The notes beneath the pieces are model-generated. The model searched no databases. It was given only the letters and a program-made list of their open reading frames with translations, and was not told the origin of the DNA. Positions 37,067 through 43,879 of a DNA stretch of 64,000 nt are shown piece by piece; the stretch's first letter is position 1, and every line of letters starts with the position of its first letter. Source of the DNA: Bacteroidia bacterium (GTDB lineage Bacteria > Bacteroidota > Bacteroidia > B-17B0 > Aurantibacillaceae); assembly GCA_018000995.1 (NCBI GenBank), contig JAGNIU010000001.1, positions 332,744-396,743 of the forward strand. Direction: 5' to 3'. The translations under genes and the position numbers were made by a program.

Positions 37067-37097
37067 AACCGTCTCCACTAAAAGGGACGGTTTTTTT
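37067..37097 (+). terminator. Terminator after gcvH
   Basis: AACCGTC (37067-37073) pairs with GACGGTT (37086-37092), extended by two G-C pairs past a one-base bulge, and runs into seven T. The T run ends exactly at the ATG of the VanZ gene. Confidence 0.88.
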
Positions 37098-37484
37098 ATG
37101 GTTATAACTCTGCTAAAAAATCATTCTTACAAAATCTCCATTCTTTGGGCGCTGGTAATTTTTGCCTTGTGTTCAATGCCGGGGCGGTTAATACCCGCTG
37201 TTAGTTGGCTGGAATTATTGAGTTTTGATAAATGGGTACACGCCGGTGTTTTTTTTGTTTTGGTTAGTTTGTTTGGCGTTTCTGTAAAAGCGCATCAACA
37301 AAACAACAACCTATTTTATTTGTACTTTCTAATTTCTGTAATGTACGGCGGACTTTTAGAAATAATGCAGGCAAAAGTTTTTAGCGAACGTAGTGCTGAT
37401 TGGTATGATGTGATTGCGAATTCCTTTGGTTGCTTAATAGCATTACTGCTACATCATAAAATAACCCGATTGGTTTTTAAATAG
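37098..37484 (+). CDS. VanZ-family membrane protein
   Basis: 128 residues with about four hydrophobic segments (ILWALVIFALCSMPG about 13-27; WVHAGVFFVLVSLFGVSV about 46-63; LFYLYFLISVMYGGLLEIMQ about 71-90; ANSFGCLIALLLHH about 104-117). The LxxxDKWVHAGVFFVL and GGLLEIMQ...ADWYDVIANSFGCLIA blocks are the VanZ-like signature. The wider family is a general membrane family; no glycopeptide resistance is implied. Its ATG directly follows the T tract of the gcvH terminator, so either the terminator leaks or a later start is used. Confidence 0.85.
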   Translation: MVITLLKNHSYKISILWALVIFALCSMPGRLIPAVSWLELLSFDKWVHAGVFFVLVSLFGVSVKAHQQNNNLFYLYFLISVMYGGLLEIMQAKVFSERSADWYDVIANSFGCLIALLLHHKITRLVFK

Positions 37485-37623
37485 AGCCTTTCGACTGCTT
37501 TCTAACTTTTTTCTTCATGGCAGGGCAACCATCGCATTTATTCGTCTTACACTGCTGAAAAATAAGCGCTGTACTTAAAACAATGGCCCATAAAAAAACC
37601 TGACTCTTAAAGATTTGTTTCAT
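37477..37623 (-). CDS. Small Cys-containing lipoprotein, 48 residues
   Basis: A short frame in the gap between the VanZ gene and mlaE. It reads MKQIFKSQVFLWAIVLSTAL, then IFQQC and KTNKCDGCPAMKKKVRKQSK. Residues 1-24 form a typical lipoprotein signal (two Lys, hydrophobic core, Cys25); the mature part has a CDGC pair and a basic tail. An exact TATCTTTG promoter box on the same strand ends four bases before the ATG. Signal structure plus promoter make it a real gene. I do not recognise the family; similar tiny Bacteroidota lipoproteins exist. The last 8 nt overlap the end of the VanZ gene. Divergent from mlaE. Confidence 0.68.
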   Translation of the reverse strand: MKQIFKSQVFLWAIVLSTALIFQQCKTNKCDGCPAMKKKVRKQSKGSI

Positions 37624-37627
37624 AATT

Positions 37628-37635
37628 CAAAGATA
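37628..37635 (-). promoter_or_regulatory. Promoter -7 box for the small lipoprotein gene
   Basis: The minus strand reads TATCTTTG, an exact TAnnTTTG, ending four bases before the ATG at 37623. The same four-base spacing is seen at nadK, holB, radA and the gene at 56940. Confidence 0.55.
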
Positions 37636-37663
37636 TAATTTAGTACTTTAGTATCATTATTAT

Positions 37664-38410
37664 ATGATGCTTTTTTTCCATATTGGCCGCTATTTTATGC
37701 TTTTATTCAGGGTTTTTAGTAAGCCTGAGAAGTTTTCTGTTTATGGTCGTCAAATTGTTTACGAAATCAATTCCCTTGGAATTGGCTCTTTAAGTATCGT
37801 AAGTATCATTTCTGTTTTCATGGGTGGGGTTATCACCATTCAAAGTGCTTATGGTTTTTCAAGTCCCTGGATCCCGTTATACGCCGTTGGTTATACAACA
37901 CGCGAATCCATGTTACTTGAATTTTGTCCAACTATTGTGAGTTTAATTTTAGCAGGAAAAGTTGGATCTAATATTGCTTCCGAAATTGGTGCCATGAGGG
38001 TAACTGAACAAATTGATGCGCTCGAAATTATGGGTGTAAACTCTGCAGGTTATTTGATTCTTCCAAAAATTGTTGCGGCCGTATTCATCAATCCTTTTCT
38101 AATTGCAATTAGTATGTTCTTAGGGTTGGTAGGTGGTTATTTAATGGGGGTCGCTTCCGAGGCTTGTACATCGTACGAATACATTTTCGGGATTCAGGCC
38201 ATGTTTGAGCCGCGGAAATTATATTATTCATTTACAAAAGTTGTAGTGTTTGCTTTCTTAATTACGTCGGTTGCTTCCTATTTTGGTTACTATACAAAGG
38301 GTGGCGCCCTTGAAGTTGGTGTATCGAGCACGCGCGCTGTAGTAATTACAAGTATTTTGATCCTGGTCTTCAATTTAATTCTTACCGGATTATTATTGCC
38401 AATTGATTGA
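37664..38410 (+). CDS. mlaE: MlaE-family ABC transporter permease
   Basis: Inner-membrane permease of the Mla-type phospholipid/lipid transport system that keeps outer-membrane asymmetry. 248 residues with about five transmembrane helices. The signature runs AGKVGSNIASEIGAMRVTEQIDALEIMGVNS (about 106-136), the EIGAMRVTEQIDALE motif being diagnostic. It starts ATGATG; the second Met is equally possible. It overlaps the ATPase gene by 8 nt. The usual MCE substrate-binding gene does not follow within the window. Confidence 0.93.
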   Translation: MMLFFHIGRYFMLLFRVFSKPEKFSVYGRQIVYEINSLGIGSLSIVSIISVFMGGVITIQSAYGFSSPWIPLYAVGYTTRESMLLEFCPTIVSLILAGKVGSNIASEIGAMRVTEQIDALEIMGVNSAGYLILPKIVAAVFINPFLIAISMFLGLVGGYLMGVASEACTSYEYIFGIQAMFEPRKLYYSFTKVVVFAFLITSVASYFGYYTKGGALEVGVSSTRAVVITSILILVFNLILTGLLLPID

Positions 38411-39161
38411 AATTAAAAACATATCCAAAAGTTTTGGCGACCGTAAAATAATCGATGACGTGTCGTTTACGTTTTATCCCGGAAAAACTAATTTAATGAT
38501 TGGCGAAAGTGGTTGCGGAAAAACAACCATTCTAAAATTAATGGTGGGATTACATGAGGTTGATGAAGGACAAATTTTATATTCAGGGAAAAACTTTCCG
38601 GTATTAGGACCAAAAGAAAAACAAGAGGTGCGCAAAGAAATTGGCATGTTGTTTCAGGCGGGCGCTTTATTTGATTCGCAAACCTTAGAAGAAAACGTTC
38701 GCTTTCCATTAGATATGTTTACTAGTCTTACTAAGGCTGAAAAACTAGACCGCGTTAATTTTTGTTTAGAGCGCGTTAAACTAGAAGGAAGAAACGCTTT
38801 ATATCCATCAGAGTTAAGCGGTGGTATGAAAAAACGTGCGGCTCTTGCGCGCGCTATTGCTAATAATCCGAAATATTTATTTTGTGATGAGCCTAACTCT
38901 GGTCTGGATCCAAAAACATCGATTATAATTGATGAATTAATTCAAGACATCACCCACGAATATAATATTACAACTGTTGTTATTACGCACGACATGAATT
39001 CGGTTCTTGAAATTGGCGAAAACGTTATGTTTATCTACAAAGGAAAAAATTGGTGGACAGGAACACAAAAAGATATTTTAAGCGTTACCAATAAAGAGAT
39101 GTACGATTTTGTTTTTGCTTCAGAATTTATGCAGCAGGTTTTTAAAGCCGCTAAATCATAA
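38403..39161 (+). CDS. mlaF: MlaF-type ABC transporter ATP-binding protein
   Basis: Energises the MlaE permease. 252 residues from a TTG start inside the end of mlaE, giving MIEIKNISKSFGDRKIIDDV. Walker A is GESGCGKTTIL (about 34-44), the Q loop is GMLFQAGALFDSQTLEENV, the ABC signature LSGGMKKRAALARAI (about 138-152), Walker B YLFCDEPNSGLDP and the switch His in VVITHDMNS. The GALFDSxTVxENV-like stretch is typical of MlaF. The stop interlocks with the convergent YkgJ gene. Confidence 0.94.
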   Translation: MIEIKNISKSFGDRKIIDDVSFTFYPGKTNLMIGESGCGKTTILKLMVGLHEVDEGQILYSGKNFPVLGPKEKQEVRKEIGMLFQAGALFDSQTLEENVRFPLDMFTSLTKAEKLDRVNFCLERVKLEGRNALYPSELSGGMKKRAALARAIANNPKYLFCDEPNSGLDPKTSIIIDELIQDITHEYNITTVVITHDMNSVLEIGENVMFIYKGKNWWTGTQKDILSVTNKEMYDFVFASEFMQQVFKAAKS

Positions 39162-39644
39162 TTTTATTTTCCGCTTCACCTCTTCGGTTATTCTTAAAAC
39201 GGCCGGACAAACCATTGTGTTCTTAAAAGTAAGATCCATCACCTGAATCATTTTTTTTCTGTCGGTGTGAGGATATTCTCTACAAGCATTAGGTCTGTCA
39301 TTATAAATACCACAATAATTTTCTGAGTCTAAAAACGGGCACGGCGCCACTTGTAACACGTAGTCGTTATCTTCATCTAAGCGTAAATATTTTTCAATAA
39401 ATGTTCCGGGTTTTAATTTCACTGCTTTTGATGCGCGCTCAATATCTTTTTGGTAAAAAATAGGTGAGGTTGTTTTGCAGCAATTACCACAAGTTAAACA
39501 ATCTATTTTAGCAAAAGCTTCTTCGTGTGCTTCGTGAAAAAGTTCGTCAAGCTCATCAGGTTTACGCAACTTAAGTTTATGAAAAAACTTGAGGTTTTCC
39601 TTTCTTAATTTTTCAGCTTGTTTTCGGAAGTGTTCTAAATCCAC
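39156..39644 (-). CDS. YkgJ-family cysteine cluster protein
   Basis: 162 residues. The cluster motif CLTCGNCCK (about 49-57) with later CPFL, YCGIY and ACREYP cysteines fits the YkgJ/UPF0153 zinc- or iron-cluster family (CxxCxxCC plus distal Cys). The N-terminal 45 residues are charged and helical. The function of the family is unknown; metal binding is inferred from the motif. It lies 3 nt downstream of the FtsB-like gene on the same strand. Confidence 0.88.
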   Translation of the reverse strand: MDLEHFRKQAEKLRKENLKFFHKLKLRKPDELDELFHEAHEEAFAKIDCLTCGNCCKTTSPIFYQKDIERASKAVKLKPGTFIEKYLRLDEDNDYVLQVAPCPFLDSENYCGIYNDRPNACREYPHTDRKKMIQVMDLTFKNTMVCPAVLRITEEVKRKIKL

Positions 39645-39647
39645 AAC

Positions 39648-39932
39648 TTATTTTTTTACGATAACGTACACATCTTCGTTATCTTTTTTCATGTGGTATT
39701 TTTCGCGGGCGAATTTTTCCAAACTTTTTTTGTTTGTTTTTAATTCTTCTATTTCACGCTTATTATTTTCTATCTCAGTTAAATAATAATTGCGGTCGCC
39801 CTTTAACTTATTTAATTTTCCAATTAAATCGGCTTGACTGAACACATCGTTTTTATCAAAAAACAAGAGCCACACTACAATGCCAATAGTTGTTAAAAGG
39901 TATTTGTTACGTATGAATTTAAAAAATTTCAT
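39648..39932 (-). CDS. FtsB/DivIC-type septum formation initiator family protein
   Basis: 94 residues: short cytoplasmic N terminus, one transmembrane helix (about 12-26, LLTTIGIVVWLLFFD), then a coiled coil (about 34-75, IGKLNKLKGDRNYYLTEIENNKREIEELKTNKKSLEKFAREKYHMKK). The ending FAREKYHMKKDNEDVYVI is the DivIC signature. Bitopic division protein of the FtsB/FtsL/FtsQ complex by family. Followed 3 nt later by the YkgJ gene. Confidence 0.88.
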   Translation of the reverse strand: MKFFKFIRNKYLLTTIGIVVWLLFFDKNDVFSQADLIGKLNKLKGDRNYYLTEIENNKREIEELKTNKKSLEKFAREKYHMKKDNEDVYVIVKK

Positions 39933-39980
39933 TTTACTTTAGTATAAAGTTAATCCAAAAACCAAGTCTCATTTTCTCTT

Positions 39981-40736
39981 TTGAAAGCAATTATTAATAT
40001 AGCATTGTTAGTTTGTTGGGGATTGTTAAATCCGGTGTTTTCACAGGAAAACAGCTCGTTTAAAGCCCAACAATTAAAGAATAAACGGGTAAAAGACGCT
40101 TATGCCACTAAATGGCCGGGGCTTGAAGCGGAGTTAAAGGCCAAAAAGATAAATTCCTCCGCAATGGAAGTATTTATCCGCATCTTCAAAAAAGAGAAAG
40201 AATTAGAGCTCTGGGTAAAAAACAAAAGCGATTTAAAATACACCTTTCTCAAAAAAATTACAATTTGTGCCTCTAGCGGAGAGTTGGGGCCTAAACGTAA
40301 AGAGGGCGATTATCAGGTGCCTGAAGGTATTTATGATATTCCTGTTTTTAATCCAAACAGCTCCTATTTTTTAGCCCTAAAAGTAGGTTATCCAAATAAA
40401 AGCGACAGGATTTTAGTAGATGGAAAAAGGCCAGGTGGAGATATTATGATTCACGGTAATTGTGTAACTATTGGTTGCATTCCTTTGCAAGACGACCCGG
40501 TAAAAGATGTGTATATGCTTTGTGTTGAAGCTAAAAACAATAGCACATCACCACGAGTAGAAATTTATCCGTGTAAGTTAACAGATGAGAATTGTAAACT
40601 ACTAAAAGAAGAATTTAACGAGGGCAAAAATAATTTTTGGACAAATTTAAAGCCGGCTTTTACTTACTTTGAAGCAAATAAAACGCCGGCTAAATATAGT
40701 ATTAATGCAAAAGGACTTTACGTTTTCAGTAACTAA
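39981..40736 (+). CDS. L,D-transpeptidase (YkuD/YafK type)
   Basis: Periplasmic enzyme acting on the peptidoglycan cross-link or lipoprotein anchoring. 251 residues from a TTG start with signal peptide 1-21 (WGLLNPVFSQ). The YkuD catalytic motif is IMIHGNCVTIGCIPL, with His158 and nucleophile Cys166. TICASSGELGPKRKEGDYQVPEGIYDI upstream is typical of the YafK subgroup. Its stop overlaps that of ferritin by 4 nt. Substrate specificity cannot be told. Confidence 0.9.
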   Translation: MKAIINIALLVCWGLLNPVFSQENSSFKAQQLKNKRVKDAYATKWPGLEAELKAKKINSSAMEVFIRIFKKEKELELWVKNKSDLKYTFLKKITICASSGELGPKRKEGDYQVPEGIYDIPVFNPNSSYFLALKVGYPNKSDRILVDGKRPGGDIMIHGNCVTIGCIPLQDDPVKDVYMLCVEAKNNSTSPRVEIYPCKLTDENCKLLKEEFNEGKNNFWTNLKPAFTYFEANKTPAKYSINAKGLYVFSN

Positions 40737-41263
40737 CCCTTGCCACCTTTTTCGGCACCGCCACCAGAGGCCTTTCCTGCAATACCTTCTAAATCGCGAT
40801 CGAAGAAATATAAACCACCTTTATCATCACCAACTAATTTAAGTTTATCAACAATTTGGCGCGCTAATGATTCCTCCTCTATTTGCTCGCTTACATACCA
40901 TTGTAAAAAGTTGTGCGTGGTATAATCTTTTTCCTTTAAAGTAGTCTCTACTAATTTATTTATTTCTGAAGTCACTTTTATCTCATGCTTTAACACTTCT
41001 TCAAAAACATACTTTACAGATTTAAAACTTGCAGGCGGCTGCTTTAACGCAGGAACCAAACCATGACCACCACGCTCGTTAACGAACTTAATTAGCTTTA
41101 ACATATGCATACGCTCTTCGTCGGCATGCGTATATAAAAAAGCAGAAATGCCATTTAAGCCTTGGGTTTCTGCCCAGCTGGCCATAGCTAAATAATATTG
41201 TGAGGAAGACGCTTCAAGCTCTATTTGCTTATTTAAAGCGCTGGTTACTTTTGAACTTAACAT
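40733..41263 (-). CDS. Non-heme ferritin
   Basis: Iron-storage shell protein with ferroxidase activity. The start is set at the ATG giving MLSSKVTSALNKQIELEAS; the frame is open for 22 more codons upstream, but those read through the divergent promoter. 176 residues, with ferroxidase ligands Glu17, Glu50 and His53 (HADEERMHML) and the C-terminal EQIEEES helix. The last 20 residues are Gly-rich. It is divergent from the TPR-SpoIIE gene, with the two -7 boxes abutting in the 60-nt gap. Confidence 0.94.
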   Translation of the reverse strand: MLSSKVTSALNKQIELEASSSQYYLAMASWAETQGLNGISAFLYTHADEERMHMLKLIKFVNERGGHGLVPALKQPPASFKSVKYVFEEVLKHEIKVTSEINKLVETTLKEKDYTTHNFLQWYVSEQIEEESLARQIVDKLKLVGDDKGGLYFFDRDLEGIAGKASGGGAEKGGKG

Positions 41264-41290
41264 AGTATAATTTGTTTTAGAATGATAGTA

Positions 41291-41306
41291 TAAAGTTATA
41301 TCTTTA
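41291..41306. promoter_or_regulatory. Abutting divergent promoter boxes: ferritin (-) and TPR-SpoIIE phosphatase (+)
   Basis: Bases 41291-41298 read TAACTTTA on the minus strand (ferritin) and 41299-41306 read TATCTTTA on the plus strand (phosphatase). Both fit TAnnTTT with a final A, and they touch without a spacer, so RNA polymerase cannot occupy both at once. Distances to the start codons are 27 nt and 17 nt. Confidence 0.55.
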
Positions 41307-41323
41307 TTTTCACTTATAAAACT

Positions 41324-43336
41324 ATGCAAAGCGGAATTTATACTTTTTACAAACTTATTGCCGGGCTTAAGTCCTTTGTTATTTGCTTTGTTGTAAGTTT
41401 CTTGTTTTCTAGTTCTTTATTAGCTCAAGATAATATTGAGAAAATTATTCGCCTCAACCGCATTTCTGATAGTTTAACCCATATTAGCGCAAAGGACGCG
41501 CTTGCTGCGGCTGAAGAGGCTCTAACGCTTTCGCAGAAAATTAAAAACGATACACTCACTTATTCTTCACGCTTTTCGAGGGCCGTTTCCAATTATTTTA
41601 TTGGCAATTTAAATAGCGCTTTGGAAGATTTTATAGAAAATAAAAAAATCGCCGAAAAACTCAATCACCCAATTAAAGTAATCGATTGTCTTAATGCCAT
41701 AGGAAATGTATACAAAGACATAGAGAGAAATGACATGGCGCTTAAAACTTATAGAGAAGCTCTCGCTGTTTCTTACTCCATAAAAAACGGTTCAAAAGTT
41801 TGCCTTGTGGAAAGTAATCTGGCCCTCCTTCTTAATCAAATGAAACTACCGGATTCTTCTATTGTACATTGCTATAAAATATTAAAGCTCTTAGCCACCA
41901 CAACCAAAAAAGACCAAAACTTCACTGCAAGTATCTACAATGCCCTACTCACAAACTATATTGACAAAAAAAACAGAGACTCCGTTGACAAGTATGCTGA
42001 AATAACGTTGACCATGCAAAAGCAAAGTGGAGATTTATTGAGTTATTCCGGTACTCTTTTTAATTTAGGAGGATTTTATTTTAAAGTAAATAATTACGAG
42101 AAGTCTTTGGAGTATTATCAACAAGCTTTTAAAGTGAACCCTGACAATCTGGATTTACAGATTGAAATAAAAAAGGGCTTGGGGAATTCGCTTTATGAAT
42201 TAAAAAAATACAAAGAGGCCGCTCTCTATTATTGGGAGTGTTTAGGTTTAAAAGATAGTTTAGGGTTGATGCAAACCGTTGATAAGCTCAGCGAAATGGA
42301 AGTGAAATACGAAACCGGAAAAAAAGAGGAAGAGCTAAAGCGTTTGGGTGCCGAAAAAGAAGTTACAGATTTAAAAGCAAAACAATCCCGCCTTTGGTTA
42401 ATCGCCTCTTCGGTCGGAATTTTATCTGTAGTAATTGTTGCCTTTGTTTTGTTCCGTCAAAATAAAAACAGACAACAAGCCAATAAATTATTACAGCATC
42501 AAAATGATGAAATCGTTCATCAGAAAAAAGAAATTACCGATAGCATTAACTATGCGAAACGAATTCAACTTGCCATTCTTCCTCCTGACAAAATGGTAAA
42601 ACAGCTTTTGCCAAATGCATTTGTATTGTATAAACCAAAAGATGTGGTGAGTGGTGATTTTTATTGGCTAGAAGAAAAAAACGGAATGGTAATGTTTGCC
42701 GCTGTTGATTGCACTGGTCACGGTGTTCCCGGTGCTATGATGAGTGTTGTTGGTTTAAATTTATTAAATCAAGCTGTAAAGGAAAAAGGGTTAACTACAC
42801 CTTCAGAAATTTTAAAACATTTAGACACCGGCGTTACAGATACCTTAAGACAAAGTGCCGACAAGGATAGTATTAAAGACGGAATGGATTTATCGTTGTG
42901 CGCTTACAACCCAAAAACTTTAGAGTTACAATACGCCGGTGCCTTTAATAATTTGTGGGTGGTGCGCAAAAACATTTCTTCATCATACAAGCCACAAAGT
43001 AAAAACGAATTGTTTTTTGAAGAGCATTTATTAGAAATAAAAGCGGATAAATTTCCAATAGGAAGTAACCTGGACGGTGTTGCAGATAATTATACTAATT
43101 ACAAATTACAATTACAAAAAGGCGATTGCGTCTATTTATATTCTGATGGTTTTGCTGATCAGTTTGGCGGACCAAAAGGGAAAAAATTTAAATATAATGC
43201 CTTGAAGAAATTCTTAGTTTCTGTTCACGAATTACCGCCTGCCGAACAGCGCGAAAAATTATTTTCTGCGTTCGAAAGTTGGAGAGGAAATTTAGAACAG
43301 GTGGATGATATTTTAGTGATTGGCGTTTGTGTGTAA
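41324..43336 (+). CDS. TPR-repeat sensor with SpoIIE/PP2C phosphatase domain (copy 1)
   Basis: 670 residues: signal peptide (about 14-36, FVICFVVSFLFSSSLLAQ), a periplasmic TPR region (about 45-330, e.g. YEKSLEYYQQAFKVNP), one transmembrane helix (about 357-377, LWLIASSVGILSVVIVAFVLF), a coiled linker ending DSINYAKRIQLAILPP, and a cytoplasmic SpoIIE domain (about 430-670) with the metal Asp motifs KPKDVVSGDFYW and AAVDCTGHGVPGAMMS and a late LYSDGFADQFGG. It is a membrane sensor that presumably dephosphorylates an anti-sigma-factor antagonist-type target. A paralogue lies at 50154. The next gene starts at the base after its stop. Confidence 0.9.
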   Translation: MQSGIYTFYKLIAGLKSFVICFVVSFLFSSSLLAQDNIEKIIRLNRISDSLTHISAKDALAAAEEALTLSQKIKNDTLTYSSRFSRAVSNYFIGNLNSALEDFIENKKIAEKLNHPIKVIDCLNAIGNVYKDIERNDMALKTYREALAVSYSIKNGSKVCLVESNLALLLNQMKLPDSSIVHCYKILKLLATTTKKDQNFTASIYNALLTNYIDKKNRDSVDKYAEITLTMQKQSGDLLSYSGTLFNLGGFYFKVNNYEKSLEYYQQAFKVNPDNLDLQIEIKKGLGNSLYELKKYKEAALYYWECLGLKDSLGLMQTVDKLSEMEVKYETGKKEEELKRLGAEKEVTDLKAKQSRLWLIASSVGILSVVIVAFVLFRQNKNRQQANKLLQHQNDEIVHQKKEITDSINYAKRIQLAILPPDKMVKQLLPNAFVLYKPKDVVSGDFYWLEEKNGMVMFAAVDCTGHGVPGAMMSVVGLNLLNQAVKEKGLTTPSEILKHLDTGVTDTLRQSADKDSIKDGMDLSLCAYNPKTLELQYAGAFNNLWVVRKNISSSYKPQSKNELFFEEHLLEIKADKFPIGSNLDGVADNYTNYKLQLQKGDCVYLYSDGFADQFGGPKGKKFKYNALKKFLVSVHELPPAEQREKLFSAFESWRGNLEQVDDILVIGVCV

Positions 43337-43879
43337 ATGAACCGCAAATATTTTATAGCCATCATTCCTCCCGAACCTGTTTTTTCTGAAGTAGAAAAAG
43401 TAAAGCTTGAGATTTCTCATAAGTACAATAACAAAAGTTCGTTGCGTTCACCGGCACACATTACACTTCACATGCCTTTTGAAATTAAAGAAGCCAAGGA
43501 AGAGCACTTAATACAGACCCTTTCTGAATTCAAATTCTCTACAACTTTTTCTGTTCAATTAAACGGCTTTGGTTGTTTTGAACCTAAAGTTATTTTTATT
43601 GATGTGAATAAAAACGAAACGCTTAACACCCTTCAAAACCAATTAGTGTTTCATGTGAAAAGTCATTTAAATATTTTTAATCAGTACGATGACAAAAGAG
43701 GTTTTCATCCTCACGTAACTATTGCCTTCCGGGATTTAAAAAAACAAGATTTTTATTTAGCGAACGAAGAGTATAAATCAAAAAGCTTCTCTGCTGAATT
43801 TAAAGTGAATTCGTTTTTCCTATTAAAACACACAGGGAAGGTTTGGTTAGCACATAAAGAGTTTCTGCTTACAGCTTAA
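43337..43879 (+). CDS. 2'-5' RNA ligase / cyclic phosphodiesterase family protein (LigT-like)
   Basis: 180 residues with two HxT motifs, HITL (about 42-45, SPAHITLHMPF) and HVTI (about 129-132, FHPHVTIAF), the catalytic pair of the 2H phosphoesterase superfamily. The substrate may be a 2',3'-cyclic phosphate RNA end. It directly follows the TPR-SpoIIE gene and overlaps the convergent TonB receptor gene by 11 nt. Superfamily assignment is firm, substrate open. Confidence 0.85.
   Translation: MNRKYFIAIIPPEPVFSEVEKVKLEISHKYNNKSSLRSPAHITLHMPFEIKEAKEEHLIQTLSEFKFSTTFSVQLNGFGCFEPKVIFIDVNKNETLNTLQNQLVFHVKSHLNIFNQYDDKRGFHPHVTIAFRDLKKQDFYLANEEYKSKSFSAEFKVNSFFLLKHTGKVWLAHKEFLLTA

Noticed and set aside
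37098..37484. Glycopeptide resistance through VanZ
   Set aside because: Only the general VanZ-like membrane family is present, with no vanHAX or ligase genes.
41264..41329. Longer ferritin N terminus
   Set aside because: The upstream 22 codons cover the divergent promoter boxes and are not ferritin-like; MLSSKV is the family start.
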